Below are positions 45,988-57,637 of a DNA stretch of 64,000 bases, one piece after another. The stretch is from positions 12,116,972 to 12,180,971 of the forward strand of contig NC_034012.1 of the NCBI RefSeq assembly GCF_000346465.2, read 5' to 3'. The notes under the pieces were generated by a model. That model made no database searches. It worked only from the letters and a program-made list of their open reading frames with translations, and was not told the origin of the DNA. Made by a program: the position numbers and the translations under genes. The DNA is from Prunus persica. Taxonomy: Eukaryota; Streptophyta; Magnoliopsida; Rosales; Rosaceae. Numbering within the stretch: the stretch's first letter is position 1; every line of letters begins with the position of its first letter.

Positions 45988-48236
45988 ATGGCTCTAGAAG
46001 CTGGTTCAACAGCTCAATCACAAAATTCTAAGGCTGATCAAATTGTTCGACGGACAGCAAATTACCGCCCGAGCATTTGGGGGGATCAGTTTATGAATTA
46101 TGTTTCAGAAGACATTGTAATTTATATATCATACAAATTGTTTCAATAACTTAATGCATGTTTCTCTGTTTTGTTTCAAAAGAAATTTGACATGTATTTT
46201 GCTCATTCAATTTTGTGGATGCAGATAACTTATGCCCATAAGCAACAAGAAGTTGAAGAACTGAAACTAGCAGTGAGGAGGGAAGTGTTCACAACCAGTG
46301 CAGATGATTTTTCAAATCAGATGAAGCTCATTGATGCAATCCAGCGCCTTGGCGTGGCGTACCACTTTGAAAAGGAAATAGAAGAAGCACTGGAACATAT
46401 ATATGCTGCAAATAATTTCCATGATGATGATGGTGATGGTGACCTATACAATGTTTCCCTTGGTTTTCGGCTACTAAGACAACATGGACATAATGCTTCA
46501 TGCAGTAAGTTATTAGAGAAATTAATGTAACGAGATTGAATTTGGCAAAAATTATTTCTTAATATTTACGTGTTATATGTTCATTTGCTGCAATCGAGCA
46601 GGAATATTCAACAAGTTCAAAGAAAGTAAAAATGGAGGCTTCAAGGAAAGCTTAATCGCTGATGTGCCGGGAATGCTAAGCTTTTATGAAGCAACGCATT
46701 TGAGGGTGCATGGCGAAGATATACTAGAAGAGGCTCTTGTTTTCACGACAAAACATCTGGAGTCGGCAACAACCCATGTAAGCTATCAATTGGCAGAACA
46801 AATAGCTCAAGCCCTAGAGAGACCGCTCCGAAAGAGTCTCGAGAGGTTATGCGCCCGTCGGTTCATGTCCATCTACCAAGATGAAGCTTCACATAATGAA
46901 GCTCTATTAAAACTTGCCAAGTCAGATTTCAATCTTGTTCAGTCTTTACACAAACAAGAGCTCAGTGAAATTATTAGGTAGGTTATCTTTTAATTATGTG
47001 AGATTAATTACGAACACCGACTGTAATTAAGTTAGTAACTCACTAATTAATGCCGTCAATTAGGTGGTGGAAAGAACTAGACTTTGGAAGGAAGCTGCCT
47101 TTTGCAAGAAACAGAATTGCGGAGTTATACTGCTGGATTTTGGGGGTCTATTTTGAGCCCCAATACCTTGTTGGAAGAAAATTTCTCACAAAAATTATTG
47201 CCCTGATGTCTGTAATGGATGATATCTATGATGCATTCGGTACATTTGAAGAACTTGAGATCTTTACGGAAGCAATTCATCAAAGGTTTGAAATTATTTA
47301 TTTAAAAAAATTGTTTTGTTTATATGCTTCAGATGAATATGGTGTATGCAATTTACAGATGGCATGCCAATTGCATGGATGGACTGCCAGACTACATGCA
47401 AACATTCTTCCATGCGCTTTTGAATGTTTTCAATGAAATTGAGGAGGAGATGGTGAAGGAAGGAAGAGCATACCGAGCTCACTATGCAAAAGAAGCGGTA
47501 TGTTAATTAATTAAAGAAACACAGAGTTTATTAATTCACTATTACAATTAATTTACATAATATTTATGTCCCACATATGCAGTGGAAAACTATTACCAAA
47601 GCTTACTTTGATGAGGCCAAATGGTTCCACGAAGGATGCATCCCAAGCATGGAGGAGTATATGCGTGTTGCTGCAACTTCTGCTGCTAGCTTCGCACTTT
47701 CAGCTACATCTTTAGTTGGCATGGGAGATATTGTAACCAAGGAGTCCTTTGAGTGGTTGTTCAATGACCCTAAAATTCTTAGAGCTTCCAATATCATTGT
47801 TAGGCTCATGGATGACATCGTGTCGAGCAAGGTACACAGAAACTACGTACTAAATTGTGTTACATAACTTAGGTCTCTCAATTCATAACTATTTCATCAC
47901 TTAGATTCTTTTTTGGGATTCTGGATTCCATTTTTGCAGTTTGAAAAAGAGAGAGGCCATGTTGCTTGTGCTATTGATTGTTACATGAAGCAATATGGGG
48001 TCTCAAATGAGCAAAAGATAATTGATGTCTTCAACAAACAAATTGTAGATTCGTGGAAAGATATCAACGAGGAGTTCCTTAGACCAACTTCTATGCCGAT
48101 GCCTATCCTTGAACGTATTGTTAATTTAACAAGAGTGGTGGATCTCCTCTACAAAAAAAATGATGGCTACACACATGCTGGAAAAGTGATGAACGATTGC
48201 GTCGCTTCGTATTTTATTGATCCGGCACCAGTATGA
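45988..48236 (+). CDS. TPS3: class I sesquiterpene synthase, TPS-a subfamily, seven exons, apparently intact
   Basis: Exons 45988-46116, 46225-46504, 46602-46977, 47064-47285, 47359-47497, 47583-47831 and 47940-48236 (TGA) join in frame to 563 residues. Seen: RR-x8-W ([11 protein letters not shown]) near residue 21, RxR (RNR) at 277-279, DDIYD at 314-318 and the second metal motif DDIVSSKFE at 459-467. Exon sizes match TPS1 (280, 376, 139, 249, 297), which shows recent shared descent. There is no transit peptide, so a cytosolic enzyme acting on farnesyl diphosphate is expected. The product is unknown. It lies downstream of the P450 in the same orientation. Introns are short (73-108 bases). 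Confidence 0.94.
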
Positions 48237-48817
48237 GCCTATGAGTTGGATTATGAGAAAGAACTAGCTGTGCTTTATTTTCTCTGTGTGAATAATATGA
48301 CCTAATGGCTTTGAGTTAGCCGTAGTGTCAGTTTAGTATTGTTGTACTTCAAAAAAAATTGTTTATCTTGAGAATAATCAATTTTGAAATAAAGCAGTTG
48401 AGTGTAGTGAAACTGTTTTGAGTATAAACAACACTGTCAAAGTGTTTGGTAAACTTTTATGTAGAATTATTGTGGTTGTGTATAGTAAGTGTTATTAACT
48501 TATTTGAGTGGCAAGAAGAAAACTAATTTTTACTACATACCGTTAGATATATATATATATATATATATAAATTATCAAAGAGAATTTGAAAGAACCAATT
48601 ATATTATGGAGCTTTAGTAATATACCCAAAATAGGACTGGAAATTATAAAAAAATCCCTATATATGGAATAGACTTTAGAAACATACCCAAAAACCATTT
48701 ACTATCTAAAAAATGAGTATTTAAGTTCCTATAAATTACATCTCTGCCATTGATTAACTTAAAACAATCCAAATACAAAAAACTCAAAAAAACCCAAAAT
48801 AAGCCCAGCAAGCCTGA
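48237..48817. other. TPS3 3' flank with (TA)n
   Basis: A poly-A signal candidate AATAAAG lies near 48390. A (TA)n tract lies at about 48547-48568. No gene is seen. Confidence 0.45.
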
Positions 48818-49030
48818 AGTACATTGTTAATACCATGTCATAGAAGTGTATTGTTAATACCATGTCATAGAAATACATTGTTAATATCATGTCATAGAAG
48901 TACAATGTTAATATCATTTCATAGAAAAACATTGTTAATACCATTTCATACAAAAAACTCCATAAAACCCAAAAGAAGCCAACTAAGACATCTGATATCC
49001 TTTGCAAAAACCACCTCCAATTGTCCATAG
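48759..49030 (-). pseudogene. MULE transposase fragment
   Basis: Minus-strand reading near 49030-48960 gives TMDNWRWFLQRISDVL, preceded in the same frame by TFAIASGE. This fits the conserved block of MULE transposases (Ala-Val-x-Glu-x2-x-Asn-Trp-x-Trp-Phe-Leu). The frame then runs into the minisatellite. It is a short decayed remnant, identified by one motif only. Confidence 0.45.
48818..48952 (+). repeat. 27-bp minisatellite
   Basis: Five tandem units of about 27 bases of the type ATTGTTAATACCATGTCATA. More isolated units lie near 49076 and 49198-49250, so the array was once longer or was broken up. Confidence 0.85.
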
Positions 49031-49887
49031 TTTCACCAGAAGCAATCGCAAAGGTCTTCTACAAGAAGAAAAAAAAGTACATTGTTAATACTATGTCATA
49101 GAACTATCTTCCTAGTGAAAATCACATTATGCATATCATAAACTTCAAGTGCATAGCTATATGAGCAAAATATAGAGCATGCTTTGTTACTGAAAATCTG
49201 TTAATACTATGCCATAGAAGTACACTGTTAATACTATGTCATAGAAATCAACTCAATTGCAGGGTATGAACAGTACAACAACTGTTCATACCACTTATTG
49301 GAAGCTAACAACTACATTTTATTTGCATAATAGGTACGATAAAAATGTACAACTGCAAAAATCCCATGTTCATAAACCAGCAACCTTGAAAAACATAATG
49401 GAAAACACAACCGTTTGGAACAAACCTAGGAACCTAGAGCAAAAACCCCATGTTCGTAAACCAGCAACCTTGAAATACAACTGAAATTGAAAGAACAAGT
49501 GCTGCAGGTGAATTGGTTTGGCAACAAGTTGCTGCGAAAACTGCCATGACAGAAACAAACATTATGAGCTGCAGCAGCCAATGCCTTGATTTTCTTTTCA
49601 TTTTTTGTCACTGGTAAAAAAAATATTAAATGTCTTCTTCCTTGCTAACTAATAGCAACAAACTTTATACTGAGCAAACCCCTTTGCAATTTCCATGGAT
49701 ATGGTACTAATTAAGATTAGTAAATTTGATGTGACACAAAAGCAAATGGAGATTGTTGGCAAGAGAACCAAGCACAGTGAGAGACAAACAAAAGTTGAAA
49801 AGGGAATTTTGCATTCCATTATCAGAACATAAATCATTCAAATAGAGGAACATATTTTAGACTTAAAACAAAAGAAAATAGAGGAAC
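49031..49887. other. non-coding, dispersed repeat units
   Basis: Contains further minisatellite units and a direct repeat of about 32 bases with CCCATGTTCATAAACCAGCA near 49366 and CCCATGTTCGTAAACCAGCA near 49446. No gene is supported. Confidence 0.4.
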
Positions 49888-49990
49888 CTCGCCATCAAAG
49901 GTAATAGCATCTGCCTGCTCCGTGAACCTTTCTCTACGCGCCAGATTGTCGAAATAATCAATTGTCTCCAAGCCCTCAACACGCACTTCC
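49888..49990 (-). pseudogene. orphan exon-like segment, possible captured gene fragment
   Basis: On the minus strand, TTTGCAG precedes 49990 and a GT donor follows 49888. The 103-base interval has a frame reading EVRVEGLETIDYFDNLARRE and on through FTEQADAITFDGE, compositionally like a real acidic protein exon. I do not recognise the protein, and no neighbouring exon was found. The CT-rich and GC-rich stretch at 50815-51230 could be a 5' UTR of the same fragment. Confidence 0.35.
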
Positions 49991-49999
49991 CTGCAAATT

Positions 50000-50814
50000 A
50001 AACAACATCATGCACCCCCTTTGGAAAGCATAACATGCAATTTCTTACAAGCTCAGCTACTAATAAAATACAGACTCAACATACAAGTATGTTTTGTTTA
50101 TAACATGAACAGTACTTTGAGGAACCTTGCACAATTCAATCTTAGACCAACAAAGGTAGTTAAGCAATAACTTCTATTTTTACAACGATCACCTGATATC
50201 TGATACTCAGTCTGAAATTACTCATGCTTTTTTTTTTCTTCTTCTTGTTGGGCTTTTTTGGGTTCTTCTAATGCATGCATGCAAATACTCTCTTCTGTAA
50301 AACAGATGCTAAGATTTTAACCTTGCCTCCTCTGCTTCAGAGAGTTGGTGTATAGATTATGAAAAAAAAAAAAAAAGGAAAAAAGAAGAAGAAGATTGGA
50401 GAGTGAGAAAGAGAAAACAATTGTTATTAACTGCAAAGAATCTTGAGCAGATAATAAAATTGCCCAGAAAGTGGTCCAATTTTGTGTACAAGCTATCGCT
50501 CTCTCTGTCTCCCTATGATATTCTTAAGCCTAAAAGCATTTAAGAAAAAAGTTCACTTTGCACCTCAATTGCACAGGCCAACAACTACTGTTAAATTTGC
50601 TTCCTCTCAGATTGTCTCACTTGAAGTTCTCATATTAACATTATTACGGAACACAGATGCTACTAGCATTCCAACAACCCTGGATAGAGTTTGAAATGAA
50701 CATACCAAGCATACCGTCAAAGTCAAATGGTAACCTATCGCTAAAAATTCCCAAAACTCCATACAAAACCTATACCAACATGTTTAGACTAACAAGGGGA
50801 GTAATTTTTGGTCT
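50000..50814. other. non-coding, no supported gene
   Basis: Mixed AT-rich and purine-rich DNA (AAAAGAAGAAGAAGATTGG near 50380). No domain-bearing frame on either strand. Confidence 0.35.
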
Positions 50815-51230
50815 TGAACCCCGGCCAAAAAGTGGCCGGAGCAATCCGGAACACTGCCACAGCCGTCGGTCAAACTAGGGTGTATTGATTAATTTCCAAA
50901 ACTCCAAAATCTATCCTAACCACATACATAAACAGCTAGAGCACAAAAAGTAGATGAAGTTTCATACTTCGATCGACGGAAACAACCGCCGGAGTCGCCG
51001 GAAACGACGTCGGAAAACTCGAAATTCACATACCTTTCCGAGCTCGCAGTTGCGTCGTGAGTGGCTGATATGGCTGGGCTTTAGCCCAGACTTGATCGTC
51101 GGCCCTGGCCGGTCCTTTTCCAACCACTCTCACTACTGACCATGGTTGGAGCACCAAGATCGCTGGCCTGGTTTTCGCGAAGGGAGAGAGACGAGAGAGA
51201 GAGCGCCCAGAATTTTTCAAAAACACTAAT
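50815..51230 (-). mobile_element. GC-rich segment, possible gypsy LTR fragment or captured 5' UTR
   Basis: Read on the minus strand it starts with a CT-rich tract (GCGCTCTCTCTCTCGTCTCT). It then has GC-rich DNA and a GGTATGTG donor-like site, followed by GGCCACTTTTTGGCCGGGGTT. This layout resembles the gypsy LTRs at 53218 and 57637. No coding frame was accepted. Confidence 0.3.
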
Positions 51231-52246
51231 TTAATACTGAATATATATATATATATCTATATATATAAAGCAAAAGGCAGAGAATGGTGAAACATTCAAA
51301 ATACCAGAAAATGTCCTTGGTTAATGCAAACATTAAGAATTAAAATTATTAATTAAATGAGGATAATATGGTAAATTCATAATTTTTCATATCAAAAAAA
51401 TTAAAAAAAAAAGAAAATTCAGATAAAGGATCCTATTTTTATGGAACACAACTACCAATTATTTTTTTTAATTTCAAAATAATTTAAAATTTTTTAAAAA
51501 AAAACCTCTTGCAGGCGCCGAAGTGGGTGTGGAGAGACTAGTGGGTAGTAAAGGTATTTCATTTAACTAATTAAACTAAAAAATGTAACAGTTGTCAATT
51601 TTGGGTATTTTTTTTAAGTGTGTTTATATACATTGAATGGTATTGAGTTTCTTTATAGAACTATGTCTAAGAATGAATATTTAACTAATTTTCTATTATA
51701 TTATTAACACCAACAAAGCATAGCCTAGAAGCATGCCTTCAAATCCACAATTTCCGAAGACCTTAGGTCTGGCCCAGAAGAATTTTTGTCATAATGACTT
51801 AGTGAAGCATGTGACACGGTAAATTAGGGTCTGGCTTTAAAATAATAGAGATTATATATACAAAGTACAGATATGCAGATTAACTCATCCTTGCATCGCA
51901 TTGCATGTCTCCTACATTTGCAACCTTAGGCATGCATGCATGTGCTATATCATGCATGACATCAACTATTTTATCATGAGTTATGTGTTGTAAACCAAAG
52001 TTGTAACTGCTAAAATATGAAATCTAACATGAGAATATTTTTTTGTGAAAATTTTTTGTGTATTTTTTTATTTGTAGGAGGTCATATTTATAATATAATG
52101 GAACTTTAATGGGCAAGTAAATAATACATTCGTACTTCTATTTACAGTAGAAAATCAGGAATTAACGTAAATCAAATATACTTATAATGGGAATCCTTAG
52201 TGTGTAAGGAAAGAAAGTCACTGATCCACAAGTCACGCCAACACTC
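51231..52246 (-). mobile_element. region ending in a copia 3' LTR
   Basis: On the minus strand GAGGGGGAGTG (polypurine tract) is followed by TGTTGGCGTGACTTG at 52243, an LTR start. The LTR runs left for an undetermined length (at least to about 52020). Further left are (TA)n at 51241-51268, a poly-A/T region and CATGCATG-rich DNA near 51930. No gene. Confidence 0.55.
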
Positions 52247-52980
52247 CCCCTCATGTTGGTGCATAGATGTCGCCAATGCCCAACTGGTCGAGTGAATTGT
52301 GGAACGCTTTACTGGAAATTACCTCTGTCAGAATATCATCAATTGATCCTCGGACTTTACGAAGGGAAACTAAATCACTTTAGCTTCGAGTTTCTGTTTG
52401 ATATAGTGTCGATCTACCTCAACATGTTTGGTGCGATCATGTTGAATTGGATTATGTGCAATAGCTATTGCAGCCTTGTTGTCACAAAAGAGATTCATGA
52501 TAGATGTAGGTCTATACCCAAGTTTAGTAAGCAACCTCTTTAACCAAATGAGTTCGCAAATTCCTTTGGTCATACATTTGAACTCGGCTTCTGCATTAGA
52601 TAAGGCGACCACCTTCTATTTCTTGCTTCTCCATGTAACCAAATTACCCCCCATGAATGTGAAGTAACCGGGTGTGGATTTCCTTTCTGTTATACTTCCT
52701 GCTAATCTGCATCCGTGTAACCATCATTATTCATATGACCATGTTTTGAGAACACAAGTCCTTTTTCGGGTGTAGACTTCAAATATCTAAGTATCCGAAT
52801 AACTACATACATGTGGTCTTCACTCGGAGAATGCATAAATTAACTGACGACTCTCACCGTATAAGCAATGTCTGGTTGAGTATGAGACAAGTAGATCAAT
52901 CTTCCCACTAACCTTTGGTATATTTTTTTGTTCATTGGAACTTGATCCAGGTATTCATCAAGATGATGATTCTAGTGTCT
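52247..52980 (-). pseudogene. Ty1/copia RT-RNase H remnant
   Basis: Minus-strand reading gives the end of the copia reverse transcriptase (motif YLSHTQPDIAYTV near 52900) and the RNase H region (52612-52370, VALSNAEAEFKCM, LFCDNKAAIAIAHNP, DRTKHVEVDRHYIK). It ends just before the polypurine tract and LTR. Stops interrupt it near 52840, 52710 and 52619. The upstream gag, protease and integrase are missing. Confidence 0.85.
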
Positions 52981-53217
52981 ATAAGTTTGCAATCCAGCAT
53001 TCCTGGTAACCTGATTTTGAAACAGTCAGTTCAGATTCAGGAGGCTGATTTCACTTATGGGAAACAGTTAGTTCAGATTTTGAAATGGTAAGTGTTTAGC
53101 TTTCAGTGACAAAGGCTGTGTGGTAACCCGAGTTGTAGATTCAGGAGCAGTCCTTCCTCCTCTTTGAATGACAGGTAGGTAAATTTTGAGGACGAAATTT
53201 CTATAAGGGTGGTAGAT
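52981..53217 (+). pseudogene. 3' end of a Ty3/gypsy (Tekay-like) internal region
   Basis: Repeated CAGTTCAGATTCAGGAGGCTG-type segments lead to AATTTTGAGGACGAAATTTC and a purine-rich AAGGGTGGTAGA. This is the usual end of chromovirus pol and polypurine tract, immediately before an LTR starting at 53218. Confidence 0.7.
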
Positions 53218-56042
53218 TGTAATAACCCAAAACAAAATATCTAAAAATTAGGATTTATTTATTCTAGCAAAAAGACGATTTTGCCCTCGCATTATTTAAT
53301 AGGGAAAAAGTTGAATTTTTGATCGAGAAGGAATTTGGCAATTTCACTTACGCCGTTGCGTAGAGCACGGCGAAACGAGTTCGTAGACACGGAGTAGACT
53401 CGAATCGGAGTTGTAACGAAGAAAATACGGTCAAAATACCGTGAAGGGCAAAACGGTAATTTGGACAAAAGTCAGATTTTTATCCCTTTCTCCTCTCTCT
53501 CTCTCTCTCTCTCTCTTCATTTTTCTCTCTCCTCTCTCTCTCTCCTCCCGCGCGACCAGCTGCGCGCCTCCTCCCCTTCTAGCTCGTCCCGCCGCCGCTA
53601 CAGCTCGGCCCGATCTTCGGCAAGGGTACCGTCAGCTCTTCCTCGGCCTCGCCGTTTTTCCTCGACCCGCCGCCTACCTGGCGCCGCCCGGAACTGGCCG
53701 GAATCTGGAGTTTTCCACTGGTTTTCAGTCGAAACTTCAAGCTCCTCGATCTCCTTCGTTTCTCAACCAAATCTATCAAGTAAGGTATGGTTTCTCAGCT
53801 ATTTTTCATGCTCTAACTGATGGTTAGCTGGGTTTTGATTGATTTTACCTCGAGATCACTCGATTTTCGAATTGAAAATTGGCCGAACTTCGGCCGCCGT
53901 GATCGGCCACTTTTTGGGGTATGACCAAGAACAAAAGTGACTCCAAATGGGGTGTTTTACCTAGGATAGGAGTTTGGAGTCTTGGTTTCGAGTTTTTCCG
54001 GCAACCCGGTATTGCTTTGGACACCCAAACTGCCCGCGCGTGTGGCGGCACGTGGGTGACGGTAGTGAAGTGACTTTGAGTAGTTTTGCCATCCTCGTGT
54101 TGTCACAAGCGTGTAGGATTTCGCGGATCTCGATTTGGAGTCCGTTTGAGCCCCGAACAGATTTTCCATATTGCGCAATCCTTGGGTGCAGTGTCGTCGA
54201 GCCGTTGGATCGCAGCCAAATTAATATATGTCGTTCTACACCAGGATCGTGTAGGATTCGATGGATTGCGAATTGAAGTCCCGGATACTCCGAAATCGCG
54301 AACCCTGGGGCTAGAGTTTGGATTTTAAGCGATAATGCAATTTTGGCTAATCTGACCGTCCGTTTCGGACCAAACTCGCAGGACATGGGTCTTTCTCTGT
54401 AAGGAACCTTTAGAGAATCCCAGATTGGCCATCGGAGATCGTGGACCCCACGAGGTTCCGGATCGGCCGGTCTGACAATTTATTGCTTGGAACAGTTTCA
54501 GGTCTTTCAAGGCCGTTCTAATTGTCTGAAAGGCTAAAGTGGGCATAGGAGTGACTTTAAAATGAGTACACGTATTTCTAGGAGCCGGGGACAGGGTGTT
54601 TAATTCAATTCTTTTATTGAGTAGTTTTATTAATTTAATCTTTATGGGTAATAAGGCACCAGAGGACCGGCAGAACCACAAGAGGGACCTTCAAAGGGTC
54701 CAGCTAGCTCGGACCAGCAGTGAATGGACTTTTCTTTCTTAAACGATTTTATAATTAACTTTTATATTTGATTTTGAATAAGTGTTATTACATATTTTCT
54801 GAGAATGAACTGCATCGTGAAATATCTTTATTTTTATAATACTTAGTTGAGCAGCAGACTTGAGATCTTCGATACAGAAATAGTAACTTAGCTCAGATTT
54901 ATCAGATTTCGAAGAATTATCAGATTTTTCTAAATTAGAACCACCATGTACCCGCTTGTTTTTAGTGATTATCCTCAGACGGACCGATGTCTACGGACAT
55001 CCAGTTTGTTTACAATTCTGTCAGTGCACTTGACATTGCCTCACGAGTTTCGGGGACGCTCGGACTGTGAGTGCCAGGATTTGCGGCTCAGCTGACTCTG
55101 TGTCCCCGAGACCTGCCAGGATTTGCTGCTCGGCTGACTCGATGTCCCCGAGACCGGCCAGGATTTGCGGCTCGGTTGACTCTGTGTACCCGAGACCTGC
55201 CAGGATTGCGGATCAGGCTGACTACGGTTCCCTGTATCTTGCCAGAGCGGCTCGAGTCGACTTGGTGTCCTCAAGACCTGCCGGCGGATCAGGCTGACCA
55301 TAGTCCCCTGAATCCTGCCAGTTTGCGGCTCGGATAGACTTTGTGTCGCCGAGACCTGCCAGGGGATTTGACAGATTTTACAGGGGTACATTTAGGTGGT
55401 AGTGTAAAGGAATTTGAGTACTTTTATACAGCTATTGCTTTCAGTCATTTTATATAATTGTTCAGTTTTACGAATTTCTATACATACATTTATATATAGT
55501 TAGATGAATACCTTATATTGAACACAATTGAACTTTAGCCTTACTTATCAAGTTATTTTTACCATGGGGATTATTATGATTATAAACTGATTTCAAGAAC
55601 ATTATTTTTGTCCACTCATATTTTTTAACTTGTTTTTCACCCCCAGGCTGTAGAAGTGCGCAGGCATCCACCACCGGGCCATTCCTAACTTCCGCACCAC
55701 CAAGAAACGTAGGATTTTATTGTAAAAGTTCTTGAAATCTTGTAAATTAGTAGAAAATGCTCTGATATCTCGTTTTAGTGGGAAACTTGATCTGATGAAT
55801 GCTTGGTTATTTTATTCTGGCAGTTGGTGAAAAATTATTTGCTTGTTTAACAGGTGGAAGATTTTAGGTTTAGACAAAATACAGGGGAGACTCTGCCGAA
55901 TTTTCGGCAAGAGTCTAAGGGAAGTTTTAACAATTGTAATAGGAAGGGTAAAAGGGTCATTTGTGCCCGACATTCGCCAGGTGTCGGACACGCACAGGAC
56001 TTGGTTCGAATTCCAAAGTGGAATTGGGATCGGGTCCTGTCA
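53218..56042 (+). mobile_element. Ty3/gypsy 3' LTR, about 2.8 kb
   Basis: Begins TGTAATAACCC right after a polypurine tract and ends near GGGATCGGGTCCTGTCA, giving TG...CA. It has a CT-rich tract (53490-53560), a GC-rich stretch with a donor-like AAGTAAGG at 53778, and a 46-bp tandem array at 55060-55380. Long open frames in the GC-rich part (for example 53441-53827) are low-complexity Ser/Leu/Pro and are not accepted as genes. No 5' LTR or upstream pol is in the window, so the element is truncated. Confidence 0.7.
55060..55380 (+). repeat. 46-bp tandem array in the gypsy LTR
   Basis: About seven imperfect units containing GAGACCTGCCAGGATTTGCG and GCTCGGCTGACTC. Period about 46 bases, with two shortened units in the middle. 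Confidence 0.8.
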
Positions 56043-56043
56043 A

Positions 56044-57637
56044 TGTACATCAACACATATCCAAGTATAAACAACTATACTAAAAAACAAATTCATTCGA
56101 AACAATCACATCTCACAAACATACGAAAATAATTCCAAATCAAAGGACTCAATATGCATAATTTTTTATCCTTGAAAATAAAGTTCACTCACTTCATAAT
56201 AATCATAACCGAGCCCAAGGCTCACTTTCATAACCCATCAGTCAAATATCTCATACTCAACCATTCCATAAATTCAATTATCTAACTAATAATCCAAGAT
56301 CTTCATACAATAATATAAAACAAAACTCAAAATTCAAACATAGTCAATGTAACTCAAATAACAGTCGAGACTCGTCAATAAGGTCGTTCTAGTACTCCTC
56401 GAATGGTGAAACTATCTCGGAAGACTCACGGTTAACCGAGAGGTCAAACTATCCAAACTTGGTCAACCAGTCTCACGGGATCCACTACAAGTTCAGCAAG
56501 GTTTACTAAACATGTCCTATAAGTTTGGTCCTAATCGAAGTGTCGGATCGGACAGTTATCGATTAGTGCAAACTTTAAGTTATTGAATCGGAACATTCAG
56601 GGCTTCGATTCACGATTCGCGAAATTCTACACGATCATAGGAATACCTAGATCAACATATATTAAATTGGAGTCGATCCGAGGCCCGAACATATCGAACT
56701 CGGATAACGCCTAATATGCGATATCCAATCGTCAATCAAACGATATCCAAATTTATATCCGAGCATACTGTTGTGCTCGGGACTACGTGAGGAGTATTTT
56801 AGGAGCCTAAGACCAGCCAATTAGTGGCCCATACGCGGCCGGAGGATGGGTGCCCAAAGTGATTCCGCCGATCGAAAAATCTCTAAACCGTTGGTCAAGA
56901 CTTATATCTATACGTTCACCACATAGAGTTGAGCAACTTTTATTCTTGGACCTACCCCAAAAATTCGACGGAAGTGGCTGGAATTGGAGGCCGAAAACCG
57001 GCCAAACTCTTAGCGCTTATTTAACCCCTAAAACACAGAAATTTCTCCTATACATGACAACCAGCAGCTATAACTCATTGAGAAGGTGAGAAAGATTTGG
57101 TTCCTGGAATCACCCGAACGAGCGTTGAGAAAAGTGGGTCAAAATCGATCGGATTTCTCGATTTTTCCGGCGAAAATCGGTGGTTCCAGCAGTTGAGATA
57201 GAGTGGGGCTGGTAGAGGAAGTCGAGCTTGATGTTTTGGTACCGGTCCCGCCGAATTTGGTAGCCGAACATGGCGGTGGTGGCCCAAAATCCCAGCGGGT
57301 GAATAGTAATAGGGGGCGCTATTCCTTGCGAAGGGAGAGGGAGGAAGAAGAAGGAAAAGAAAAAGAAAATTTAAAACTGCCCGGTTACTGTAGTACGGCA
57401 CTGTTTGCTACAGTAATAATTTTTAAAATTTCCTTTGCGTCATTTTCGTTTTCAGACTTTTCCTCCTTCGTTACAACTCAGAATTGGGTGTGCCGCATGT
57501 CTACGAATTCGTACTGACGAGCTCTACCCAATGGTGCCAGCCACTTCTCCAAAAAAATTCCAGATCAAAAAATGACCAAAATACCCCTACCCAAAGGGTA
57601 AATTCGTAAATTCATAAATTAGGATCGGGGTGTTACA
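56044..57637 (-). mobile_element. second gypsy-type LTR, opposite orientation, truncated
   Basis: Read on the minus strand from 57637 it begins TGTAACACCCCGATCC. It has the same layout as the preceding LTR: a CT-rich tract, a GC-rich part with a TTCTCACCTTCTC section, and a GGCCACTAATTGGCTGG-type passage. It abuts the plus-strand LTR at about 56043. No TSD was found (right flank ATAAG, left flank GTCAA), so one of the two was probably cut by the other. Confidence 0.6.

Noticed and set aside
45931..45990. Upstream in-frame ATG for TPS3
   Set aside because: It falls about 12-20 bases after the TATA box, probably before transcription start, and adds a segment absent from TPS1 and TPS2.
50815..51230. 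GC-rich segment as a CpG-island promoter of a host gene
   Set aside because: Layout and phrases resemble nearby gypsy LTRs, and no coding exon with a start follows. Kept only as a low-confidence LTR or captured UTR.
53441..53827. Overlapping open frames of 119-128 codons
   Set aside because: They lie in the CT-rich and GC-rich part of a gypsy LTR and encode low-complexity Ser/Leu/Pro text in two frames at once.
53845..54681. Several frames on both strands of 68-141 codons
   Set aside because: GC-rich LTR sequence has few stops. No domain, and no consistent start or splicing.
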